24,271 bases of DNA from an uncultured Lactobacillus sp. (GTDB lineage: Bacteria; Bacillota; Bacilli; Lactobacillales; Lactobacillaceae). Below are positions 15,071 to 23,711 of this stretch, one piece after another (the first letter of the stretch is position 1; each line of letters begins with the position of its first letter). A model generated the notes under the pieces. The model was not told the DNA's origin. It saw only the letters and a program-made list of their open reading frames with translations, and did not search any database. The stretch is taken from assembly GCF_948948975.1 (NCBI RefSeq), contig NZ_CARBVX010000001.1:163514-187784 (forward strand). The letters are read 5' to 3'. The position numbers and the translations under genes were made by a program.

Positions 15071-17095
15071 TTATTCAATTTTGCCAATAATTTCTTCTTC
15101 ATAAGCCTCATCGTGTATTGAAGCAATATTTTCATCATAATTGAATTCTGCCGTATGCTTATTTTTAAGCTTGACTTTATAAGTAGCTCCCATCTTGAAC
15201 CATTCATATTCTGAGTCAATATGACCCACATCGACTAATTGATTATCTAAATCTTGAAGATCATCAACGATTACCTTAGCTGTTGGTCCAAGCATCAACA
15301 AAATCAACCTATCTTCTGCATTTTCTCGAATCATTTGTTCTATTTGGTTAACTTTTTGGTATGCATTTCTTGATGGTGCAATAATTCTTTTAACCGACTT
15401 AGTATTATCAAATAAGTCGTTACCAACTCCTGAACGTGTTAACGCTCCTTCAACAATTAAGACATCTTTTTCTTTCCAAATCTGCTTAAGTTTATTAAAC
15501 CAACTAGCACTTTTAGATTTATCAATTCGATCAATATATGGTCTGGAAATAAAGGTATTGCTATAGATATTTTCTGTTTTTTCTATTTCTGTTAGAAGAT
15601 GTTGATTGTTAACAAAGAAATTAGTTTCATAAAAATCTTTGGTGTATTGACCATAATCTTCTAAACTTTCAAATACATCTGGAAGAGCAACATCGTATTT
15701 ATTATTACTTCCAGCAAAAAGAATCTGTTTTAATTTTCTCGACAGATTTTCATCATATGCTTGATAAGTAATATCATTTCCATTAATTAAACTTAATTCT
15801 CCATCACCAAAGCGAATAATGGATTTTTTCTTATTAATAAGTCGATCTAGTGATTCATCCATTCCTCTGACCTGAATATTAAAAAGTTGAGGAGCTAAGT
15901 GGTCAGTAGGACTTGTTCCTAACTTTTGGATTACCTCTGCCATTTCATCAATTTGATCGTCTTCAAAGACTTTATAGGCATCATAATTTATACTTTCAGA
16001 TCTTGAAGAATTAAAGGACAAAATAGGAACTTGTCGGTGCTTTATCCGATTAAGTACCATTTTATTTTTACTACCATAATTAATATCAAGGTAAACTGTA
16101 CACATATTAATAAGCTCAATTTGTTTTTTAGCAGTAGCACTTGGATATATAGTGACGTTATCATATTGAGATAAATGACTTAATAAAAAAGCAACTGGAG
16201 TAAATGCCGCAATACTAAAGTGAATATTAGGTAATTTTTTTACTAGCTCTTCTAAGTTTTGAACTTCAGCGACATTGGTAAGCATATAGGCTTCTCCCTC
16301 AAATTGAGGATACTTTTTTGTATTAAAATTAATATCTTTAGAAATAATTTTTGACCATTCTAGATTATGATACTTCCACCATTTTTCTCTTAAAGCAGTC
16401 GTATTGGTAATATTAAAGGGCTTATCTTCATCAGTAAAATGAATAATAGCAGGTTCTTTTATATGATCAAAGAATGAATAAAAACTGTCTTTATCATTCC
16501 AATAACTGTTTCTCTCATAGCCAATTTGGTAATTATATTTTGGATCTAGCTTTCCATAGTTCTGCGCAAATCCTTCATTCATCATAACCTGAGTGTTATT
16601 TAGATTATATTTCCTCCCCAAATCCAATAATTGGTTTCCGATATTGTTGTTATGCCAAAATCTATTATTAATTAATAAGACCCCTGAATTAAAGTAATCA
16701 GGATTAAAGTAGTCCACTATAGTATAGAGAGGTCTAGCTTCAATATTAGTTTCAAAAAGCTGATCTAAATTTTTGTCCACAATCACATCACTATCTAAAT
16801 AAAGAACTTTATCTTCTTTAATTAATTCTGGAATCAAAAATTTGCCATATACCATCTTAGAAATTCGATCTTCAGGATTTGGCATATCTTTAAAACGACT
16901 AAGATCAATTTTTACATCAATAATTTCTGAATTTATCTTTTTCAAATATCGATTAATATTCATAAACCACTCGTGTGGAATATCAGGATTAATAATATAG
17001 GTTTTTACATCTTGATTATGAGCATAAATAGACTTTAATGTTGTTTCTGCTTGATCAATCCAGCTATAGTCTACACTTAATGCAATTGTCTTCAT
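15071..17095 (-). CDS. Three-domain glycosyltransferase GT8/GtfB-like/GT-D (copy A)
   Basis: A 674-residue cytoplasmic enzyme, last cistron of the operon. Residues 1-250 are a GT8 domain with D101-S-D103 (metal/nucleotide-sugar site), NSG (136-138) and the H219...K225-P motif, all intact. Residues 265-395 resemble the C-terminal Rossmann half of adhesin glycosyltransferase subunit GtfB (for example VYLDINYG at 334-341). Residues 405-674 are a DUF1792/GT-D domain with RFGDGE, whose Asp-Gly-Glu is at 431-433, then VEGALTRSGVGNDLF (548-562) and LMLGPTAKV (600-608). GT-D domains were described from dGT1 in Fap1 glycosylation. It probably adds sugars to the nearby serine-rich adhesin. The start overlaps the previous stop as TAATG. 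Substrates are unknown. Confidence 0.85.
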   Translation of the reverse strand: MKTIALSVDYSWIDQAETTLKSIYAHNQDVKTYIINPDIPHEWFMNINRYLKKINSEIIDVKIDLSRFKDMPNPEDRISKMVYGKFLIPELIKEDKVLYLDSDVIVDKNLDQLFETNIEARPLYTIVDYFNPDYFNSGVLLINNRFWHNNNIGNQLLDLGRKYNLNNTQVMMNEGFAQNYGKLDPKYNYQIGYERNSYWNDKDSFYSFFDHIKEPAIIHFTDEDKPFNITNTTALREKWWKYHNLEWSKIISKDINFNTKKYPQFEGEAYMLTNVAEVQNLEELVKKLPNIHFSIAAFTPVAFLLSHLSQYDNVTIYPSATAKKQIELINMCTVYLDINYGSKNKMVLNRIKHRQVPILSFNSSRSESINYDAYKVFEDDQIDEMAEVIQKLGTSPTDHLAPQLFNIQVRGMDESLDRLINKKKSIIRFGDGELSLINGNDITYQAYDENLSRKLKQILFAGSNNKYDVALPDVFESLEDYGQYTKDFYETNFFVNNQHLLTEIEKTENIYSNTFISRPYIDRIDKSKSASWFNKLKQIWKEKDVLIVEGALTRSGVGNDLFDNTKSVKRIIAPSRNAYQKVNQIEQMIRENAEDRLILLMLGPTAKVIVDDLQDLDNQLVDVGHIDSEYEWFKMGATYKVKLKNKHTAEFNYDENIASIHDEAYEEEIIGKIE

Positions 17096-19115
17096 TATTC
17101 AATTTCTCCAATAATTTCATTCTCATAAGTTTGGTCATGGATTGCCCCAATATTATCATCAAAATTAAACTCTGCCGTATGCTTATTCTTCAACCTCACT
17201 TTATAAGTAGCTCCCATCTTGAACCATTCATATTCTGAATCAATATGACCTAGGTCTATAAGCTGATTATTTAAATCTTGGAGATCATCTATAATTACCT
17301 TTGCTGTCGGTCCAAGCATCAACAAAATCAACTTATCTTCTGCATTTTCTCGGATCGTTTGTTCTATTTGATCAATTTTTTGGTATGCATTCTTTGATGG
17401 AGCAAGAATTCTTTTAATCGATTTAGTATTAGCAAATAAATCATTACCTACCCCAGAACGTGTAAGGGTACCTTCAACAATTAAGACATCTTTATTCTTC
17501 CAAATCTGCTTAAGCTTATCAAACCAAATTGCACTTTTAGATTTATCAATTCGATCCATATACGGTCTGGAAATAAAAGCGTTACTGTAAATATTATTAG
17601 TACTCTCTATTTCTGCTAAATCTTTTCGATTTCTCGGAAAGAAATCATTTATATAGTAAACTTTTGCATACATCCCATAGGCCCCTAAGCCATCAAACAC
17701 ATCTGGAAGAGCTACATCATATTTATCATTACCACCTTGTAAGAGAATATGTTTGAGACGTTTTGAAAGATTTTCATCATAAGTTTGATACCCTATTTCT
17801 TTTTTATTAATTAAATAGAATTCTCCATCCCCAAAACGAACAATTGACTTATTTTTATTGAGAATACGATCCAAAGTTTCATCTATACTTCTAACACGAA
17901 TATCATACCTTTTTTCAGCTGTTTTTGAAGATTTTTTTACTGTATCTTCTATAGAATGAGCCATTTTATCAATCTCACTATCCTCAAAGATATGATAATT
18001 TTTATAATTTAAGTTTATAGATTTTGAAGCCCTAAACGAAAAAATTGGAATATTTTTAGCCTTAATTCGATCAATTACTAGTTCTTCTTTTCGTCCATAA
18101 TTAATATCTAGGTAAACATCACAATTATTAATCAATTCAATTTGTTTGTGTGGGATGACACTTGGATATATAGTCACATTATCATATTGAGATAAATGAC
18201 TTAATAAAAAAGCAACTGGAGTAAATGCTGCAATGCTAAAGTGAATATTAGGTAATTTTTTTACTAGCTCTTCTAAATTTTGAACTTCAGCGACATTGGT
18301 AAGCATATAGGCTTCTCCCTCAAATTGAGGATACTTTTTTGTATTAAAATTAATATCTTTAGAAATAATTTTTGACCATTCTAGATTATGATACTTCCAC
18401 CATTTTTCTCTTAAAGCAGTCGTATTGGTAATATTAAAGGGCTTATCTCGCTCAGTAAAATGAATAATTTTAGGGATCTTTACTTGATCAAAGAATGCAT
18501 AAAAACTATCTTTATCATTCCAATAACTTTTTCGCTCATAGCCAATTTGATAATTATATTTTGGATCTAGCTTTCCATAATTCTGCGCAAATCCTTCATT
18601 CATCATAACCTGAGTATTATTTAGATTATATTTCTTCCCTAAATCCAATAATTGATTTCCATATTGTTGTTATGCCAAAATCTATTATTGATTAATAAGA
18701 CTCCTGAATTAAATTGAGTCGGATTAAAATAATCCGTTACTGTATAAAGTGGTCTATCTTCAATATTAGTTTCAAAAAGCTGATCTAAATTTTGGTCCAC
18801 AATTACATCACTATCTAAGTAAAGAACTTTATCTTCTTTAATTAATTCTGGAATCAAAAATTTGCCATATACCATCTTAGAAATTCGATCTTCAGGATTT
18901 GGCATATCTTTAAAACGACTAAGATCAATTTTTACATCAATAATTTCTGAATTTATCTTTTTCAAATATCGATTAATATTCATAAACCACTCGTGTGGAA
19001 TATCAGGATTAATAATATAGGTTTTTACATCTTGATTATGTGCATAAATAGACTTCAAAGTTGTTTCTGCCTTATCAATCCAACTATAATCAACACTTAA
19101 GGCGACTGTCTTCAT
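17095..19115 (-). pseudogene. Three-domain glycosyltransferase GT8/GtfB-like/GT-D (copy B), frameshifted
   Basis: The N-terminal 158-residue piece (18639-19115) and the remaining frame (to 17095) together match copy A end to end; repaired length would be 673 residues. A single base is missing between 18660 and 18661: copy A reads ATATCGGAAAC where this copy reads ATATGGAAATC, destroying Ile-Gly-Asn and giving an early stop. The site is not a homopolymer or slippery heptamer. The GT8 motif LDSD, the NSG motif, the middle YLDINYG and the GT-D motif RFGDGE are otherwise intact, so the lesion is recent, phase-like, or a sequencing error. The truncated GT8 half would lack its HxxxxKP end. Start and stop are in TAATG overlaps with both neighbours. 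Confidence 0.85.
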
Positions 19116-21133
19116 TACCTAATTTCTCCGATAATTTCACTTTCATAAGTCCTATCGTGAACTGTTGCAATATTTTCATCAAAATTGAATTCCGCTGTAT
19201 GCTTATTTTCAAGCTTAACTTTATGAGTAGCACCCATCTTGAACCATTCATATTCTGAATCAATATGACCTAAATCAATAATTTGATTCTCTAAATCTTG
19301 CAAATCATCCACAACTACTTTCGCTGTTGGCCCAAGCATCAACAAAATCAGCCTATCTTCTGCATTTTCTCGAATCATTTGTTCTATTTGATCAATTTTT
19401 TGGTATGCATTCTTTGATGGAGCAATAATTCTTTTAATTGATTTAGTATTAGTAAATAAATCATTTCCTACTCCTGAACGCGTCAGTGCTCCCTCTATGA
19501 TTAGGAGATCACGACCATTCCAAAGTTGTTTCAATTTATCAAAGTATGCAGCACTTTTACTTTTATCAACTAGATCAATATATGGTCTTGAAATAAAAGT
19601 TGAACCATACCAATTACCAGTTTGTCCAATTTCTTTTAAGAAACTTTCATTATTTGGAAAGAAAGATGTTTCATAGAATGATTGAGTAAAATCTTGATAA
19701 CGCTCCGGTTTGGTAAATACATCTGGTAAACAAACCAAGGTATTATTAAATTGGCCCCGCAAAATAATATCTTTTAGTCGATTGGCAAGTTCTGAATTAT
19801 AGGTTTGATAAGGAATTGAGGCTCCTCTAATTAAATCAAATTCACCATCTCCAAAACGAATTACAGATTTATTGTCTTGCAAAATCAAGTCTAATGATTC
19901 ATCCATATCTTTTACTCTAATATTATAGTTTGGAGCATTAGTTTTTACTGTCTCTTTAATCGCTTCTGCCATTTCATCAATTTGATTATCATGAAAGACA
20001 TGATAATTATCATAATCCAAATTTTGAGACTTAGTCTGATCAAAAGAAAAGATTGGAACATTTCTCTTCATAATTCTTTCAATTACTTCATTAGCTTTAG
20101 GCTCATAGGTAATATCTAAATAAATATCTGCTTCATTTATTTCTCTATCCAAAGTTTTTCCTATAATCTGTGGAAAAAGTCTAACATTGTCATATTGTGT
20201 TAACTTGAGTAAAAGAAAAGCCATTGGTGTATACGCAGCAATATTGAATCTTATATTTGGCAATTTTTGAATCAATTGCTCAATATTCTGCGTTTCAGCT
20301 ACATTAGTAAGAATAAAAGCTTCCCCATCAAAAGATAGATCTTTAACTCTACTTTTATCAAAACTGCTATATTTAGAAATAATTTCTGACCATTCTAGTC
20401 TTCTATAATGCCACCATTTATTTCGTAAACTAACTGTTGATACTAAGTTAAATGGCTTGTCTTCAGTAATAAAGTGAATTATTTTTGGTTTTTTAACTTT
20501 ATCAAGAAATTGTGTAGTTTTTTGCAGATTTCCCCAAAAAGCTGCTTTTTCAAAACCAATTTGGTAATTATAAGATAGATCTAATTCTTCGATTTTATCT
20601 TTAAATACTTCATTAATCACAGTCTGATCACCATTTCGAAGATTAGGATCTTTTGCTTTTTCTAAAAGGCTAGAAACTATGTTACTTTCCTTCCACTTTT
20701 TATTATTAATCAATAACATTCCCGAATTAAATTCTGCAGGAACTTGATAGTCACGCACACCACAAACCCATTTATTTTCTAAATCAATATTAAATAATTC
20801 ATCTAAATTGGCATCCACAACTATATCACAATCTAAATATAGTACTTTATCTTCTTTAATTAATTCAGGAATTAGTATTCTCGCAAAAGCAATATTTTTA
20901 ATTCCTCGAAAAGTGGAATTCACGTCATCTAAATATGCTTGATTAATTTTTTTATCTACAATTTGTGAACCTATTTGATTAAGATATTGATTCAAATTAA
21001 TAAACCATTCGTGTGGAATATCGGGATTTATAACATAGATTTTTACTTTTTGATTATGATAAATAATTGACTTAATAGTTGTTTCAATTTTATCCACATA
21101 TCCATAATCACCATTTAATACTATCGTTTTCAA
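19115..21133 (-). CDS. Three-domain glycosyltransferase GT8/GtfB-like/GT-D (copy C)
   Basis: First cistron of the three-gene operon, 672 residues from the chosen start. Its GT8 domain has D101-C-D103, NSG and HFITEDKP, plus the more canonical GDQTVIN motif. The middle domain carries DIYLDITY, and the C-terminal GT-D domain has RFGDGEFDLI with Asp-Gly-Glu. It is more diverged than A and B are from each other. The open frame also contains a GTG three codons upstream (21142), but TTG 21133 aligns with the LKTIVLN/MKTI start of the paralogs and has a GAG site upstream; neither is certain. Its 3' end encodes the ribosome site for copy B. It probably acts on the serine-rich adhesin; donor and acceptor are unknown. 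Confidence 0.83.
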   Translation of the reverse strand: MKTIVLNGDYGYVDKIETTIKSIIYHNQKVKIYVINPDIPHEWFINLNQYLNQIGSQIVDKKINQAYLDDVNSTFRGIKNIAFARILIPELIKEDKVLYLDCDIVVDANLDELFNIDLENKWVCGVRDYQVPAEFNSGMLLINNKKWKESNIVSSLLEKAKDPNLRNGDQTVINEVFKDKIEELDLSYNYQIGFEKAAFWGNLQKTTQFLDKVKKPKIIHFITEDKPFNLVSTVSLRNKWWHYRRLEWSEIISKYSSFDKSRVKDLSFDGEAFILTNVAETQNIEQLIQKLPNIRFNIAAYTPMAFLLLKLTQYDNVRLFPQIIGKTLDREINEADIYLDITYEPKANEVIERIMKRNVPIFSFDQTKSQNLDYDNYHVFHDNQIDEMAEAIKETVKTNAPNYNIRVKDMDESLDLILQDNKSVIRFGDGEFDLIRGASIPYQTYNSELANRLKDIILRGQFNNTLVCLPDVFTKPERYQDFTQSFYETSFFPNNESFLKEIGQTGNWYGSTFISRPYIDLVDKSKSAAYFDKLKQLWNGRDLLIIEGALTRSGVGNDLFTNTKSIKRIIAPSKNAYQKIDQIEQMIRENAEDRLILLMLGPTAKVVVDDLQDLENQIIDLGHIDSEYEWFKMGATHKVKLENKHTAEFNFDENIATVHDRTYESEIIGEIR

Positions 21134-21208
21134 ACTTATCACTCATTTCTGCTAATATTTAAACATCTAACTTTTTATAAGTTATCTAATATGTGCTACT
21201 TAAAATCT

Positions 21209-21214
21209 ATTATA
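21209..21214 (-). promoter_or_regulatory. Candidate -10 box for the three-gene glycosyltransferase operon
   Basis: A perfect TATAAT on the minus strand lies 76 bases before the chosen start of copy C and downstream of the copy D terminator, where an independent promoter is needed. No convincing -35 is visible at 16-18 bases, so confidence is low. The rest of the spacer 21134-21310 is AT-rich without other recognised signals. Confidence 0.35.
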
Positions 21215-21310
21215 TAACACTTATATTCTAGTTTTTCCATAACCATTTAATACTATTTTTCCTTATTAATAAAGATCAATTAGCAAGCTTTTATATTGTC
21301 TATACCGTAT

Positions 21311-21357
21311 AAAAGAAAAAAGGAACCAAACAGTATTTCTTAACTGCTTAATTCCTT
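21311..21357 (-). terminator. Rho-independent terminator after glycosyltransferase copy D
   Basis: On the minus strand a 15-bp stem (21357-21343 with 21334-21320, outer arms AAGGAA/TTCCTT and inner arms CAGT/ACTG, joined by G-U pairs) encloses an 8-base loop and is followed by a T-rich tract TTTTTCTTTT. It separates copy D from the C-B-A operon. Confidence 0.78.
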
Positions 21358-21415
21358 ATAGAAGCTTAAATACAAATTAATTACAAATAAAGTCTAATAC
21401 TTAAAAATATCGCTT

Positions 21416-23428
21416 TTATTTCTTTTTAATTTTCAGAATTATTTCTTTTTGATACTGTGGATTATCTTCCTCACCCAAATATCTATCAGCAACTTCGGCC
21501 ATATGCTTATTTTTGCCAATCGGCACTACATATTTAGCACCCATTTTAAACCATTCATATTCTGTATCAATATGACCGATATCAAGTATTTGATTATCCA
21601 AATCTTGTAAATCATTAACAATTACTTTAGCCGTCGGTCCAAGCATCAATAAGATCAACTTATTCTGAGCATTACTTCTAATTGCTTCCTCAATTTCATC
21701 AACTTGATTAAAAGCATCCGCAGCTGGACAAATTATTCGTTGAATTGACTTTGCATTTTCAAAAAGATCATTGCCAACACCGGAACGAGTATATTCACCT
21801 TCAACAATTAAAATATCCTTATCCTTCCAAATATCCCTAAGTTTATCGACATAATGTTGGCTTTTACTTTTATCCCTAAAACTTATATACATTCTAGACA
21901 TAAAAGTCGAGCCATACGAATACTTTGACTTTTCAATTTCTTTAAATAAGTCACTAAATTTGGGTAAAACCCCTAAGGCATAGTAGCCTCGCATTTCATT
22001 ATATCTGTCTAAATTAGTAAAAATATCTGGCAAGCACGTTAATATCTTAGAATTATGGTTATTTAGAATACAATCCTTTAACACCTTTGCTAACTTTGAA
22101 TTAGAATGTTGATAACGAATATCTTCACCATATATCAAGTCTAGTTCACCATCTCCGATTCGCACCACAGATTTCTTATTTTCAATTATTTCATCTAAAG
22201 TTTCATCAATTGATTTGACTGAAATATCAAAAACATCATCAAACGTTTTTCGAGAATTATTTGCTGGCAATTTATTAACTTGATTTATCAAATCATCCAT
22301 ACTCTCAAATACATAATAGTTGTTACCCTTTTCAGAATATTGAGTGTCACTAAAAGCAAAGGTAGGAATGTCTAACATATTTAATACAGTTTCAATATAT
22401 GTATCTTTATCACCATAGCCGATATCAAAACAAAGATCTGTTTTTTCAATAATTGATTTTAAGTGATAATTTAAAATTTGAGGATATAAAGTAACATTTT
22501 CATTCTGTGTTAAAACATCTAAGCCTGCATATAAATCTCGTTTGGAGACAATATTAAAGTGAATGTTTGGTAACTGTTTAATTAATTCTTCCGCTCCATG
22601 ATTTTCCGCATAATTCAGAAAAATAAGAGCTTCTTTATCAAAATTCTTCTTAATTCGGTTAGGGATTACACGGGCAACTACTTCTGACCATTCACTACTA
22701 TAATAATTCCACCATTTCTTATTTAATCGTTTAGGAGAATTTTCTCTAATTAGCCTATAGTCAGTAGCATATTGGATAATTGCAGGCTTATCCACAGTAT
22801 CTTCATAATACAGATATGAGTTTGTCAACTCAAAATTAGAATTTCCAAAGCTAATTTGATAATTATAAATTTCAGGTAGTTTACCAATATTGATACCGAA
22901 GCCATTATTAATCATCGTTTGATCATCAATGAAATCATAATTTTTAGCTAATTCTAAAAATTGATTACCAATATTATTATTGCGCCAATAGATATTGTTC
23001 ATAAGCATAACATTCGTATTAAACTTATCAGGATGGACAAAATCAACTGTTGCATATAAAGGCTTGTCATTAACATCAGTAGCGAATAGCTTATCTAAAT
23101 TTTTATCAATAATTGTATTATTGCCTAAATAAAGTACTTTATCTTCATTTACCAACTCTGGAATTAAAAACTTGCCGTATTCTATTTTTGACCGATTATC
23201 CCCCTTTAATTCTGGCAATTTATTAAAACGATTCAAGTCTATTTTTTTGTCAATTATTTTCGAATTAATATTATTTAGAAAAGAATTGATATTTACAAAC
23301 CATTCGTGTGATATATCAGAATTAATAATATAAACTCTAATATCTTTATTATTAGTAAAAAGAGACTTCAAAGTTGTTTCGATTTGGCTAAGCTTATCAT
23401 AATTAGCACATAAAACAATTGTTTTCAT
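21416..23428 (-). CDS. Three-domain glycosyltransferase-like protein with degenerate GT8 domain (copy D)
   Basis: This 670-residue paralog is the one nearest the adhesin. Its N-terminal GT8 fold is recognisable (residues 1-250 align with copies A-C), but the metal motif is G102-N-N (23117-23125), NSG became N137-T-N, and HxxxxKP became Q219YATDYR. This domain is therefore probably inactive. The middle GtfB-like domain (LYPQI, CFDIGYGD) and the C-terminal GT-D domain (RIGDGELDLI with Asp-Gly-Glu at 426-428; VEGEYTRSGVGNDLF) are intact. It ends in a basic IKKK tail unlike the others. It has its own promoter and terminator. The ribosome site GGAGGAG is 12 bases upstream of ATG 23428. It may be a single-activity enzyme whose GT8 remnant binds the acceptor or a partner. 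Confidence 0.84.
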   Translation of the reverse strand: MKTIVLCANYDKLSQIETTLKSLFTNNKDIRVYIINSDISHEWFVNINSFLNNINSKIIDKKIDLNRFNKLPELKGDNRSKIEYGKFLIPELVNEDKVLYLGNNTIIDKNLDKLFATDVNDKPLYATVDFVHPDKFNTNVMLMNNIYWRNNNIGNQFLELAKNYDFIDDQTMINNGFGINIGKLPEIYNYQISFGNSNFELTNSYLYYEDTVDKPAIIQYATDYRLIRENSPKRLNKKWWNYYSSEWSEVVARVIPNRIKKNFDKEALIFLNYAENHGAEELIKQLPNIHFNIVSKRDLYAGLDVLTQNENVTLYPQILNYHLKSIIEKTDLCFDIGYGDKDTYIETVLNMLDIPTFAFSDTQYSEKGNNYYVFESMDDLINQVNKLPANNSRKTFDDVFDISVKSIDETLDEIIENKKSVVRIGDGELDLIYGEDIRYQHSNSKLAKVLKDCILNNHNSKILTCLPDIFTNLDRYNEMRGYYALGVLPKFSDLFKEIEKSKYSYGSTFMSRMYISFRDKSKSQHYVDKLRDIWKDKDILIVEGEYTRSGVGNDLFENAKSIQRIICPAADAFNQVDEIEEAIRSNAQNKLILLMLGPTAKVIVNDLQDLDNQILDIGHIDTEYEWFKMGAKYVVPIGKNKHMAEVADRYLGEEDNPQYQKEIILKIKKK

Positions 23429-23610
23429 TTATTTTCTATACTCCTCCACCATATTCCCAGTATCTTCTAACTACTATCATTATTAATAAAAAATCTACTC
23501 TTATCAATAAAATTCTATAATGTAAGCAACAATATCTAAAGTAATTTTGCTCTTAGATATTTCTGTTAAAAATTTAAAGACAATAGAAATGAAAAATAGT
23601 TAGTGCATTA

Positions 23611-23639
23611 GTTATATTTTCTAAATATGCAGTCGTCAA
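23611..23639 (-). promoter_or_regulatory. Promoter of glycosyltransferase copy D
   Basis: Minus-strand TTGACG (23639-23634) and TATAAC (23616-23611) have a 17-base spacer. The predicted transcript would start near 23604, giving an unusually long untranslated leader of about 175 bases before the ATG. No riboswitch was recognised in that leader. Confidence 0.6.
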
Positions 23640-23666
23640 CGGATTTTTCAATATTAATACTCATAA

Positions 23667-23700
23667 AATAAAGCCTTGAAATTAATTTCAAGGCTTTATT
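23667..23700 (-). terminator. Rho-independent terminator after the serine-rich adhesin
   Basis: A perfect 34-bp palindrome (17 + 17 bases, core AAGCCTTGAAATT) lies 12 bases after the adhesin stop codon and is followed by a T-rich tract on the minus strand. It isolates the adhesin transcript from the downstream glycosyltransferase genes. Confidence 0.85.
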
Positions 23701-23711
23701 TCTATTCTTTA

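Noticed and set aside
18639..18680. Programmed frameshift in glycosyltransferase copy B
   Set aside because: No slippery heptamer or homopolymer, and copies A and D keep Ile-Gly-Asn at this point, so a plain deletion is simpler.
17038..19258. Two similar plus-strand frames (17038-17238 and 19061-19258)
   Set aside because: Their similarity to each other comes from the paralogous glycosyltransferase junctions on the other strand, not from a conserved small gene.
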